A stretch of DNA of 23,886 nucleotides from JANLQX01 sp031423635 (GTDB lineage: Bacteria > Actinomycetota > Acidimicrobiia > Acidimicrobiales > JANYDT01). Positions within the stretch are counted from its first letter, which is position 1; every line of letters starts with the position of its first letter. Shown here one piece after another: positions 6,693 through 13,242 of this stretch. Below the pieces are notes generated by a model. It did not search any database, had not been told where the DNA came from, and saw nothing but the letters and a program-made list of their open reading frames with translations. The stretch is from positions 1 through 23,886 of the forward strand of contig JANPFX010000056.1 of NCBI GenBank assembly GCA_031423635.1, written 5' to 3'. The position numbers and the translations under genes are program-made.

Positions 6693-7006
6693 ATGGCTGG
6701 TCTGAAGATCAAGAAGGGCGACCAGGTTGTTGTTCTCGTCGGCAAGGACAAGGGCAAGACCGGTTCGGTCCTCGAAGTCCGTCCCTCGACCAACTCGGTT
6801 GTCGTTGACGGCGTGAACATCGCGAAACGCCACACCAAGCCGACCAAAGCCGGCGAGAAGGGTGGCATCGTCGACAAGGTGATGCCGCTCAACGCCTCGA
6901 ACGTCGCCCTCGTCACGCCTGACGGGAAGCCGTCGCGGGTCGGCTACAAGATCAAGGCGGACGGGACGAAGGTCCGAGTCCTGAAGCGCACCGGAGCCGA
7001 ACTGCC

Positions 7007-7010
<4 letters not shown>
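6693..7010 (+). CDS. rplX: 50S ribosomal protein L24 (uL24)
   Basis: This encodes 105 residues of uL24, an assembly initiator near the tunnel exit. The N-terminal KOW motif is clear: KIKKGDQVVVLVGKDKGKTG (residues 5-24). It is followed by VVVDGVNIAKRHTKP and the C-terminal VTPDGKPSRVGYKIKADGTK. One base separates it from the rplN stop, and its own stop overlaps the rplE start (ATGA). Confidence 0.96.
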
Positions 7011-7579
<569 letters not shown>

Positions 7580-7585
7580 TCTGAG

Positions 7586-7639
7586 ATGGCTGTGCTGAAC
7601 ATTTTCCCTAGCCTCACCGCCACTGAAGGAACGATCTGA
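7586..7639 (+). CDS. Putative 17-codon bridge ORF upstream of rpsZ
   Basis: This small ORF, MAVLNIFPSLTATEGTI, fills the rplE-rpsZ spacer. It starts 6 nt after the rplE stop and its TGA is one base before the rpsZ ATG (TGACATG). The flank GATCTGAGATGGCT at its start matches GATCTGACATGGCT at the rpsZ start at 13 of 14 positions, 55 bp apart. It has the same length, the same 55-bp spacing and a related sequence (MA-LN---S---TEG-I) as the ORF before rpsE. GAAGGA upstream of both starts can serve as binding site. A role in handing ribosomes from rplE to rpsZ is inferred. Confidence 0.45.
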   Translation: MAVLNIFPSLTATEGTI

Positions 7640-7640
7640 C

Positions 7641-7826
7641 ATGGCTAAGAAAGCGTTGATCGAAAAGGCCAACCGCACGCCGAAGTACAAGGTGCGTGCG
7701 TACACGCGCTGCCAGAAGTGCGGCCGTCCCCGTGCCGTCTTTCGGCAGTTCGGCCTCTGCCGAATCTGTCTCCGCGATTTGGCGCACGCCGGGGAAATCC
7801 CGGGCGTGACCAAGGCGAGCTGGTGA
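7641..7826 (+). CDS. rpsZ: 30S ribosomal protein S14, zinc-binding type Z (uS14)
   Basis: This encodes 61 residues, the length of the short zinc form of uS14 (rpsN1/rpsZ) in the 30S head. The zinc ribbon is intact: RCQKCGRPRAV carries Cys24 and Cys27, and FGLCRICLRDLA carries Cys40 and Cys43. The N-terminus MAKKALIEKANRTPKYKVRAY and the C-terminus IPGVTKASW are typical. Actinobacteria usually keep this zinc form in the spc cluster and may have a zinc-free paralogue elsewhere. It lies between bridge ORFs on both sides. Confidence 0.97.
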   Translation: MAKKALIEKANRTPKYKVRAYTRCQKCGRPRAVFRQFGLCRICLRDLAHAGEIPGVTKASW

Positions 7827-7830
7827 TCCC

Positions 7831-7887
7831 ATGACTGTGTTCACTGACCTCGCCTCATTCGCTTCCAACTTCGGAGGTGCGTCATGA
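7831..7887 (+). CDS. Putative 18-codon bridge ORF 1 upstream of rpsH
   Basis: This small ORF, MTVFTDLASFASNFGGAS, starts 4 nt after the rpsZ stop. Its TGA overlaps the ATG of the next bridge ORF (ATGA at 7884-7887). It is the first unit of an exact 53-bp tandem arrangement leading to rpsH. Its last seven residues, SNFGGAS, are nearly the same as those of the second unit because both contain TTCCAACTTCGGAGG, which supplies a strong binding site for the following start. Its own binding site is weak. Confidence 0.4.
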   Translation: MTVFTDLASFASNFGGAS

Positions 7888-7936
7888 CTTTGCTTGTTGT
7901 GCGTCCCCCGTCTCGTTCCAACTTCGGAGGCCTGTC
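7831..7936 (+). repeat. 53-bp tandem repeat carrying initiation signals
   Basis: Two adjacent 53-bp units (7831-7883 and 7884-7936) lie directly before rpsH. Shared parts are ATGACT at the start, a 15-nt block TTCCAACTTCGGAGG, and GTC just before the next ATG. The middle of each unit is divergent. The repeat therefore copies the binding site plus start codon, and each copy is the start of an ORF ending at the next copy. Confidence 0.75.
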
Positions 7937-7940
7937 ATGA
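7884..7940 (+). CDS. Putative 18-codon bridge ORF 2 upstream of rpsH
   Basis: This small ORF, MTLLVVRPPSRSNFGGLS, starts in an ATGA overlap with the first bridge ORF and ends in an ATGA overlap with rpsH (7937-7940). GGAGG at 7873-7877 gives it a well-placed binding site, 6 nt before ATG. It begins ATGACT, as does unit 1, while rpsH begins ATGACA. The central 26 bp differ strongly between the units, whereas the start and the binding-site ends are conserved. This suggests selection on initiation rather than recent duplication. Confidence 0.45.
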   Translation: MTLLVVRPPSRSNFGGLS

Positions 7941-8341
7941 CAATGACTGACCCCATCGCCGACATGCTCACCCGTATTCGCAACGCGAACACGGCCAAGC
8001 ACGACACGGTGTCCATCCCCTCCTCGAAGCTCAAAGAGGCACTCGCCAAGATCTTGGCCCGCGAGGGCTACATCGGCGAGTACTCGGTGAAGCCGAACGA
8101 GGGCAAGCCCGGCTCGACCCTGCTGATCAACCTGAAGTACTCCGACTCTCGTGTCCGCACGATCTCGGGTATCCAGCGCGTGAGCAAGCCGGGTCTGCGC
8201 GTCTACAAGCCTGCCGACAACCTCCCGCGGGTTCTCGGTGGCATGGGCGTTGCCGTTCTTTCGACCAGCCAGGGGCTGTTGACCGACCGTGAGGCGCACA
8301 AGCGTCGCATCGGCGGCGAAGTCCTCTGTTACGTGTGGTGA
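7937..8341 (+). CDS. rpsH: 30S ribosomal protein S8 (uS8)
   Basis: This encodes 134 residues of uS8, a central 16S binder and, in E. coli, the repressor of the spc operon. The start is ATG 7937 (MTMTDPIADMLTRIRNAN), with GGAGG at 7926-7930. The frame is open to 7877 upstream but that part is not S8-like. Conserved segments are PSSKLKEALAKILAREGYI and the C-terminal RVLGGMGVAVLSTSQGLLTD followed by GEVLCYVW. It is preceded by two tandem bridge ORFs and followed 7 nt later by rplF. Confidence 0.96.
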   Translation: MTMTDPIADMLTRIRNANTAKHDTVSIPSSKLKEALAKILAREGYIGEYSVKPNEGKPGSTLLINLKYSDSRVRTISGIQRVSKPGLRVYKPADNLPRVLGGMGVAVLSTSQGLLTDREAHKRRIGGEVLCYVW

Positions 8342-8348
8342 GGTAGCC

Positions 8349-8891
8349 ATGTCCCGAATCGGCAAAGCACCAATCGCAGTTCCCGGTGGCGTCACCGTCA
8401 CCATCGCCGGCGATCAGCTGTCGGTGAAGGGCGCCAAGGGCGTTCTGGCCCGCACCATTCCGGCCCAGATCTCGGTTCGCGAAGAAGGTTCAACCCTCGT
8501 GGTTGAGCGCGCGAACGACGAGCGCATGGCGAAGGCTCTTCACGGTCTGACCCGCACGCTCGTGTCGAACATGGTCACGGGCGTCTCGACCGGTTTCACC
8601 AAGGAACTCGAGATCCTCGGCGTCGGGTACCGCGCTTCTGCGCAGGGTCCGAAGAAGCTCGAGCTCGCGCTCGGCTTCAGCCACCCCGTCTACGTCGACG
8701 CCCCGGAAGGCATCGAGTTCGAGGTTCCCGCGGCCACGCGTGTCGTGATCAAGGGAACCGACAAGGAACTCGTCGGCCAGGTCGCCGCCAACATCCGAAA
8801 GATCCGCAAGCCTGAGCCTTACAAGGGCAAGGGTGTCCGGTACGCAGGTGAGATTGTCCGCCGCAAGGCTGGCAAGGCCGCCAAGAAGTAA
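8349..8891 (+). CDS. rplF: 50S ribosomal protein L6 (uL6)
   Basis: This encodes 180 residues of uL6, which sits near the factor-binding site of the 50S subunit. The start is ATG 8349 (MSRIGKAPIAVPGGVTV); upstream in-frame sequence belongs to rpsH in another frame. Both internal repeats of the L6 fold are visible, and the C-terminal signature is complete: VAANIRKIRKPEPYKGKGVR, then YAGEIVRRKAGK. GAGGTAG precedes the start. Confidence 0.97.
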   Translation: MSRIGKAPIAVPGGVTVTIAGDQLSVKGAKGVLARTIPAQISVREEGSTLVVERANDERMAKALHGLTRTLVSNMVTGVSTGFTKELEILGVGYRASAQGPKKLELALGFSHPVYVDAPEGIEFEVPAATRVVIKGTDKELVGQVAANIRKIRKPEPYKGKGVRYAGEIVRRKAGKAAKK

Positions 8892-8906
8892 CGAAGCGAG
8901 CTCGAC

Positions 8907-9275
8907 ATGCCCACAGCAACGCAGAAGAAACAACAAGCACGCATACGGCGTCATGCCCGTGCCCGTAAGAAGGTGCACGGCTCGCCCGATCGTCCCCGCC
9001 TCGCGGTGTTCCGGTCCAACAAGCACATCGTCGCCCAGATCATCGACGACTCGACCGGTGTCACGCTGGCTGCCGCTTCGTCGCACGAAGCGGCCATCAA
9101 GACCGACGGCGCCACCGGCAACAAGTCGGCGTCCGCCAAGGTGGGTTCGTTGATCGCTGATCGCGCCAAGTCCGCCGGTGTGTCGAAGGTTGTCTTCGAT
9201 CGTGGCGGCTTCATTTACCACGGCCGCATTGCTGCGGTCGCCGAAGCTGCTCGCGCAGCAGGACTGGAGTTCTGA
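8907..9275 (+). CDS. rplR: 50S ribosomal protein L18 (uL18)
   Basis: This encodes 122 residues of uL18, which binds 5S rRNA. Typical segments are ARKKVHGSPDRPRLAVFRSN (about 21-40), KHIVAQIIDDSTGVTLAAAS, and the C-terminal VVFDRGGFIYHGRIAAVAEA followed by AARAAGLEF. It starts 15 nt after rplF. Its TGA is followed after one base by the ATG of the bridge ORF at 9277 (TGAGATG). Confidence 0.96.
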   Translation: MPTATQKKQQARIRRHARARKKVHGSPDRPRLAVFRSNKHIVAQIIDDSTGVTLAAASSHEAAIKTDGATGNKSASAKVGSLIADRAKSAGVSKVVFDRGGFIYHGRIAAVAEAARAAGLEF

Positions 9276-9276
9276 G

Positions 9277-9330
9277 ATGGCTGCGCTGAATCGTCGCCTG
9301 AGTGTGCACACCACTGAGGGAGGGATCTGA
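9277..9330 (+). CDS. Putative 17-codon bridge ORF upstream of rpsE
   Basis: This small ORF, MAALNRRLSVHTTEGGI, starts one base after the rplR stop (TGAGATG) and ends one base before the rpsE start (TGACATG). It fills the whole 56-nt spacer. It is the same length as the ORF before rpsZ and shares MA-LN, an S at position 9 and TEG-I at the end. At DNA level the pair is most alike at the start (ATGGCTG-GCTGAA) and at the binding-site end (CCACTGA-GGA--GATCTGAC). A shared origin of the two bridges is likely; translation is inferred. Confidence 0.45.
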   Translation: MAALNRRLSVHTTEGGI

Positions 9331-9331
9331 C

Positions 9332-9925
9332 ATGGCCGGCGAACGCGAACGCGACCGCGAACCGCAGAGTCGCACCGGAGACCCGAACCTCGAAGAGCGG
9401 GTCATCCACATCAACCGAGTTGCCAAGGTCGTCAAGGGTGGTCGTCGGTTCTCCTTCACCGCCCTCGTGGTGGTCGGAGACGGCAAGGGCCGCGTCGGTC
9501 TCGGATACGGCAAGGCGAAGGAAGTCCCCGCGGCCATCGCCAAGGGTGTCGAGGAGGCGAAGCGCAATCTGTTCAACGTGCCGCTCGCCGGTTCGACGAT
9601 CACCCACCTGATCATCGGGGAGAAGGGCGCCGGACGCGTGCTGCTGAAGCCCGCAGCTCCCGGTACGGGCGTCGTGGCCGGTGGCGCCGCGCGCATCGTG
9701 CTCGAGGCCGCAGGCGTGCACGACGTGCTGGCCAAGTCGCTCGGCTCGTCGAACCGCATCAACGTCGCGCAGGCCACCATCCAGGGCCTCCAGGCGCTGT
9801 TCAGCCCTGACCAGGTCGCTGAACGGCGTGGTCTGTCGGCTGAGGAAGTCACGCCGGGCGGCGTCCTGCGTGCCTACCGCGAGACCCAGCGGCTGGCCAA
9901 GCTCGGTGCGGAGGCGAGTCACTGA
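9332..9925 (+). CDS. rpsE: 30S ribosomal protein S5 (uS5)
   Basis: This encodes 197 residues of uS5, an accuracy-determining 30S protein at the mRNA entry. The start is ATG 9332, after GGGAGGGAT at good spacing; an in-frame GTG at 9302 lies inside the bridge ORF and is not preferred. After a charged N-terminal extension (MAGERERDREPQSR), the S5 core starts ERVIHINRVAKVVKGGRRFS and continues GDGKGRVGLGYGKAKEVPAA and GAGRVLLKPAAPGTGVVAGG. Its stop overlaps the rpmD start by one base (TGATG). Confidence 0.97.
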   Translation: MAGERERDREPQSRTGDPNLEERVIHINRVAKVVKGGRRFSFTALVVVGDGKGRVGLGYGKAKEVPAAIAKGVEEAKRNLFNVPLAGSTITHLIIGEKGAGRVLLKPAAPGTGVVAGGAARIVLEAAGVHDVLAKSLGSSNRINVAQATIQGLQALFSPDQVAERRGLSAEEVTPGGVLRAYRETQRLAKLGAEASH

Positions 9926-10125
9926 TGTCGGAGATCAAAGTCACCCAGGTACGTTCCACGATCGGCGTCATCCCCAAGCACCGCGGCACCATGCGGGCGC
10001 TCGGCCTGCGCAAGATCGGCTCCACCAACACACTGCCCGACCGTCCGGAGATCCGGGGCATGATCGCCCGGGTGCCGTACCTCATCAAGGTCGAGTACGT
10101 GGCGGACACTGCGAAGGACACGTGA
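9925..10125 (+). CDS. rpmD: 50S ribosomal protein L30 (uL30)
   Basis: This encodes 66 residues of uL30, absent from many bacteria but usual in actinobacteria. It starts at ATG 9925, sharing one base with the rpsE stop. The body KVTQVRSTIGVIPKHRGTMR, ALGLRKIGSTNTLPDRPEIR and GMIARVPYLIKVE is typical. rplO begins 4 nt later. Confidence 0.95.
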   Translation: MSEIKVTQVRSTIGVIPKHRGTMRALGLRKIGSTNTLPDRPEIRGMIARVPYLIKVEYVADTAKDT

Positions 10126-10129
10126 AGCA

Positions 10130-10630
10130 ATGACCATCAAGATCCATGACCTCCAGCCGGCTCCCGGCTCGTCGCACCGACGCAAGCGCGTCGGGCGCGG
10201 CATCGGCGGCAAGGGCGGCAAGACGGCCGGCCGTGGCACGAAGGGCCAGAAGGCCCGCCGCAACGTCAAGCCCGGCATGGAAGGCGGCCAGACTCCGCTG
10301 CACCGCCGCATCCCGAAGCTGCGTGGCTTCAACAACCCGTTCCGGGTGGAGTACTACGCGGTCAACATCGATGCCATTCAGGCGCTGATCGACGGTGGCC
10401 ACACCGAGATCAATGTCGACGTGCTTCGCGAGGCCGGCCTGATCCACAAGAACGTTCTCGTCAAGGTTCTCGGCCGGGGCGAGCTCACCGGCAAGGCGAA
10501 CGTGAAGGCTCACGCCTTCTCGGCGTCTGCGAGCGCGGCGATCACCGAAGCAGGCGGTACCGTGGAGCTTCTCTCGAAGCCGTTCGGTGTCCGTCCGGCC
10601 GCCCAGGGCAACCAGTTCGCCAACCGCTAG
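10130..10630 (+). CDS. rplO: 50S ribosomal protein L15 (uL15)
   Basis: This encodes 166 residues of uL15, an organiser of 23S rRNA. The N-terminal basic loop is diagnostic: HDLQPAPGSSHRRKRVGRGI, GGKGGKTAGRGTKGQKARR, then MEGGQTPLHRRIPKLRGF. The C-terminal domain ends KPFGVRPAAQGNQFANR. A strong hairpin follows 20 nt after the stop, so the first half of spc may terminate or attenuate here. Confidence 0.96.
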   Translation: MTIKIHDLQPAPGSSHRRKRVGRGIGGKGGKTAGRGTKGQKARRNVKPGMEGGQTPLHRRIPKLRGFNNPFRVEYYAVNIDAIQALIDGGHTEINVDVLREAGLIHKNVLVKVLGRGELTGKANVKAHAFSASASAAITEAGGTVELLSKPFGVRPAAQGNQFANR

Positions 10631-10650
10631 TCGTCGATTCGACGACCCAC

Positions 10651-10679
10651 ACGACGCCACGATCTGATCGTGGCGTCGT
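10651..10679 (+). terminator. Perfect 13-bp hairpin after rplO
   Basis: ACGACGCCACGAT (10651-10663) pairs without mismatch with ATCGTGGCGTCGT (10667-10679) around a 3-nt loop. A smaller palindrome, TCGTCGATTCGACGA (10631-10645), begins right after the rplO stop. No T-run follows, so Rho-independent termination is doubtful; the hairpin could also protect the 3' end or attenuate read-through into secY. Confidence 0.5.
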
Positions 10680-10707
10680 CGCAGGAATTCGCCGTCTCAC
10701 TCGTGCC

Positions 10708-10738
10708 AACCGCCGGCCGCCCTCGGGTACCGGCGGTT
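10708..10738 (+). promoter_or_regulatory. 9-bp hairpin in the secY leader
   Basis: AACCGCCGG (10708-10716) pairs perfectly with CCGGCGGTT (10730-10738) around a 13-nt loop. It ends 37 nt before the chosen secY start and spans the alternative TTG start at 10737. It could modulate secY translation or be part of the same processing region as the hairpin at 10651. Confidence 0.35.
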
Positions 10739-10775
10739 GTCCCGTCGTGAACTCGTCAAAGGAAGCAACCACCTC

Positions 10776-12107
10776 GTGTCGACGCTGAAGAACATGTTCC
10801 GGGTGCCCGAGCTGCGGGGGAAGATCCTGTTCACCATCGCGGTGATCGCCCTGTTTCGCCTCGGTACCCACATCCCGGTTCCGGGGATCGACATCGAACA
10901 GCTGCGGCTGTTGCGCCAGCAGTCGGCCCAGAACGGCGTACTCGGGTTCTTGAACCTGTTCTCGGGCGGCGCGCTCACGCAGTTCTCGATCTTCGTGCTC
11001 GGCATCATGCCGTACATCACGTCGTCGATCATCATGCAGCTCCTCACGGTGGTCATCCCGCGCCTCGAGCAGTGGTCGAAGGATGGCGCGACCGGCCAGA
11101 AGAAGATCACGCAATGGACGCGCTATCTGACGATGTTCCTGGCCACGATCCAGGCCGTTGGCTACGTCTTCATCTTCCACAACGGCGGAAGGGGCATCTT
11201 CCAGGCCACGGCCGGTGGGTCGTCGTTCGACCTGTATTCGGGCGGGCGTTGGAACTTCCCTCGCGTGGCTCTCGGCGTGCTCGCCATCGTCGTGGGCACG
11301 GCTCTGGTGATGTGGTTGGGTGAGATGATCAGCCAACGCGGGATCGGCAACGGCATGTCGCTGCTGATCTTCACCAACGTGGTGAGTCGTCTTCCTGCGG
11401 AAGGTGGCCGTATCCGAGCAGAGAAGGGCTGGGCGATCTTCTTCGTCATCCTGATCGTCGTGCTGGGAATGATCGTGGCGATCATCTTCATCGACAACGG
11501 GCAGCGACGCATCCCCGTCCAGTTTGCCAAGCGGGTGGTCGGACGGCGCATGTTCGGTGGCCAGTCGAGCTTCATCCCATTGAAGGTCAACCAGGCCGGC
11601 ATCGTGCCGATCATCTTCGCCAGCTCCGTCCTGTACCTGCCCGTGCTTCTCCAGGGCGTGCTCCCGTCGGGTTGGCAGGCCTGGATCTCCGATAATCTCG
11701 TGCGCAGCGACACCATTCCGCACGTCGCGCTCTACACCGTGCTGATCGTCTTCTTCGCCTACTTCTACACGGCGATCACCTTCGACCCCGTGCAACAGGC
11801 CGACCAGCTGCGCAAGCAGGGCGGCTTCATCCCGGGCATCCGGCCCGGCCCGCCAACCGAACGGTTCTTCAAGTTCATCCTCGATCGGATCACGCTTCCC
11901 GGCGCATTCTTCATCGCGGCGATCGCATTGGTGCCGTCGCTGTTCATCGTGTTGTTCAACGTGAGCAATTTCGGCTTCGCCGGCACGTCGATCCTCATCG
12001 CCGTCGGCGTCGCCCTCGAGACGATGAAGCAGGTCGACAGTCAGTTGATGACGAAGAACTACGAAGGGTTCCTCAAGCCGCAGAAGACCGGCCTCGCCGG
12101 TCGCTGA
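10776..12107 (+). CDS. secY: Protein translocase subunit SecY
   Basis: This encodes 443 residues of the channel-forming subunit of the Sec translocon, with about ten membrane helices. GTG 10776 is chosen because it gives STLKNMFRVPELRGKILFTI directly after the initiator, the usual SecY N-terminus, with AAAGGA at 10758-10763 upstream. An in-frame TTG at 10737 would add 13 residues but lies in a hairpin. Family segments include FNLFSGGAL-type text here as LNLFSGGALTQFSIFVLGIM, PYITSSIIMQLLTVVIPRLE, RGIGNGMSLLIFTNVV, and PLKVNQAGIVPIIFASSVLY. The C-terminal region has PVQQADQLRKQGGFIPGIRP. Confidence 0.96.
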   Translation: MSTLKNMFRVPELRGKILFTIAVIALFRLGTHIPVPGIDIEQLRLLRQQSAQNGVLGFLNLFSGGALTQFSIFVLGIMPYITSSIIMQLLTVVIPRLEQWSKDGATGQKKITQWTRYLTMFLATIQAVGYVFIFHNGGRGIFQATAGGSSFDLYSGGRWNFPRVALGVLAIVVGTALVMWLGEMISQRGIGNGMSLLIFTNVVSRLPAEGGRIRAEKGWAIFFVILIVVLGMIVAIIFIDNGQRRIPVQFAKRVVGRRMFGGQSSFIPLKVNQAGIVPIIFASSVLYLPVLLQGVLPSGWQAWISDNLVRSDTIPHVALYTVLIVFFAYFYTAITFDPVQQADQLRKQGGFIPGIRPGPPTERFFKFILDRITLPGAFFIAAIALVPSLFIVLFNVSNFGFAGTSILIAVGVALETMKQVDSQLMTKNYEGFLKPQKTGLAGR

Positions 12108-12125
12108 AGATCGCACGTCGCGTCG

Positions 12126-12182
12126 ATGTATTGGGGGCAGCAGCCTCAGGCATGTGGGCGATCCTGGTGGGGTAGCCGATGA
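12126..12182 (+). CDS. Possible 18-codon bridge ORF upstream of adk
   Basis: This small ORF, MYWGQQPQACGRSWWGSR, lies in the secY-adk spacer. It has the same length as the rpsH bridge ORFs and the same 53-nt start-to-start distance, and it also ends in an ATGA overlap with the downstream start (12179-12182). Unlike the others it has no evident binding site and its first residues do not copy those of Adk. It may be a chance frame. Confidence 0.2.
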   Translation: MYWGQQPQACGRSWWGSR

Positions 12183-12862
12183 GCAGGGGCAGCCGCCTCG
12201 TCATCTTGGGCAAGCAGGGCGCCGGAAAGGGCACGCAGTGCGTGCAGCTCTCCCGGCACTACGTCGTGCCGCATATCTCGACCGGTGACATGTTCCGCGC
12301 CGCGATGAAGGCGGGCACCGAGATGGGCAAGCTGGCCAAGACCTTCGTCGATGACGGCAAGCTCGTCCCCGATCAGGTCGTCATCGGTATCGTCGCCGAA
12401 CGTCTCGCCGAGCGCGACGCCCGCAGCCGGGGCTTCATCCTCGACGGATTCCCTCGCACCACGCATCAGGCCACGGCGCTCGAGAAGATCCTTCTGCCCA
12501 TGGTCATCGACGCGGTGATCGATCTCGAGGTGTCGACCGAACTCGTCCTGCAGCGCCTTGCCAGCCGGCGGGTCTGCAGCGCGTGCGGGTCGAACTACTC
12601 CGTGCAGAATCCGCCCGCCTCGAAGTGGCGTTGCGACCACTGCGGCGGGGAGGTGATCCAGCGGGATGACGATCGGGAAGAAGCGATCCAGGTCCGGCTC
12701 GACGCCTACGAACGCCAGACGAAGCCCCTGATCGAGTTCTATTCGGCCCGGGGCCTGCTGGAGACGATCGACGGCTCTCTACCAATGGACACCGTCTTCG
12801 GTCAATGCGTCGCCCTGATCGATCGCCGAGCCGCAGCGAACGACGCCCGACTCGCCCAGTAG
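12179..12862 (+). CDS. adk: Adenylate kinase, zinc-lid type
   Basis: This encodes 227 residues of adenylate kinase, which converts ATP plus AMP to two ADP in the cytoplasm. The P-loop is GKQGAGKGTQ (residues 11-20), with KQ where most family members have PP. The AMP-binding motif HISTGDMFR and the DGFPRT motif (89-94) are present. The lid carries a four-cysteine zinc site: Cys133-x2-Cys136 and Cys152-x2-Cys155. GGTGGGG precedes ATG 12179. adk after secY is usual, but the expected map gene does not follow. Confidence 0.96.
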   Translation: MSRGSRLVILGKQGAGKGTQCVQLSRHYVVPHISTGDMFRAAMKAGTEMGKLAKTFVDDGKLVPDQVVIGIVAERLAERDARSRGFILDGFPRTTHQATALEKILLPMVIDAVIDLEVSTELVLQRLASRRVCSACGSNYSVQNPPASKWRCDHCGGEVIQRDDDREEAIQVRLDAYERQTKPLIEFYSARGLLETIDGSLPMDTVFGQCVALIDRRAAANDARLAQ

Positions 12863-12881
12863 GACCCGTTGGGAGAGAGGT

Positions 12882-12901
12882 TGCCCCCATATATGGGGGC
12901 A
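12882..12901. repeat. Perfect 20-bp palindrome after adk
   Basis: TGCCCCCATATATGGGGGCA is fully self-complementary and starts 19 nt after the adk stop. As RNA it would form a hairpin with almost no loop; as DNA it could be a dimeric operator. Its right end (GGCA, 12898-12901) is shared with the next hairpin, so the two RNA structures would compete. Confidence 0.7.
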
Positions 12902-13242
12902 GAACACCTCCGAACGTCGCAAGGAGGTGTTCTGCCGCACACGGCTCAACCCTGCCCTGGCCGGCATTGGCGAAACCGCAATGCGGGGACCGCTGGCGAC
13001 AGGAAGACACGAACCGACGGGAACGGCCATGGCATGCACCGTGAGTGGGAGGGGTGGCGCCGGGAGGGGGCCCGCCGAGGAACGGAGACCCGGTGCGACG
13101 GAGGAGCACAACGGGCGAGTACCGCAAGGTGGGAAGCATCCCGGTGACAGGACCCCAGGAGCGGTCACCAGCAACGAGACTGGCTAGGTGACAGGACCCC
13201 GGGATCGGACCCCGGAAGCGGACGAAACGGGACCGTCCGGGG
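12898..13242 (+). ncRNA. Candidate structured non-coding RNA (possibly HEARO/omega-RNA-like)
   Basis: This stretch has the look of a large folded RNA rather than a gene. A 14-bp perfect stem (12898-12911 with 12923-12936) opens it. It is followed by GCATTG/CAATGC (12964-12969 with 12979-12984), GTCACC/GGTGAC (13164-13169 with 13187-13192), CCCCGGA/TCCGGGG (13210-13216 with 13236-13242), and a pair of near-identical 22-nt direct repeats. Purine-rich single-stranded-looking segments such as GGAAGCAT and CACCGTGAGTGGG lie between stems. It is not RNase P RNA, tmRNA or SRP RNA as far as I can see. The order and some segments remind me of HEARO RNAs, the guide RNAs of IscB/IsrB elements, but no nuclease ORF is adjacent and the resemblance is from memory. 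A long infA leader is the alternative. Strand is assumed from the flanking genes. Confidence 0.35.
13143..13208 (+). repeat. 22-bp direct repeats, 44-bp period
   Basis: GGTGACAGGACCCC followed by eight similar bases occurs at 13143-13164 and 13187-13208, with 20 of 22 positions identical. The copies lie within the structured region upstream of infA, and the second contributes the 3' arm of the GTCACC/GGTGAC stem. Confidence 0.75.

Noticed and set aside
10542..12116. A 524-codon - strand frame antisense to secY
   Set aside because: Composition is His/Asp/Arg-rich as expected from reading hydrophobic codons backwards; SecY is unambiguous.
12805..13187. Overlapping 79-131-codon frames in the adk-infA gap
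   Set aside because: Three + frames and two - frames are open at once, all low-complexity and crossing strong hairpins; this is typical of structured GC-rich non-coding DNA.
12898..13242. RNase P RNA, tmRNA or SRP RNA as identity of the structured region
   Set aside because: The RNase P core AGGAAAGTCC, the tRNA-like GGTTCGA and CCA end of tmRNA, and the GGAAGGAAGCAGCC loop of SRP RNA are all absent.
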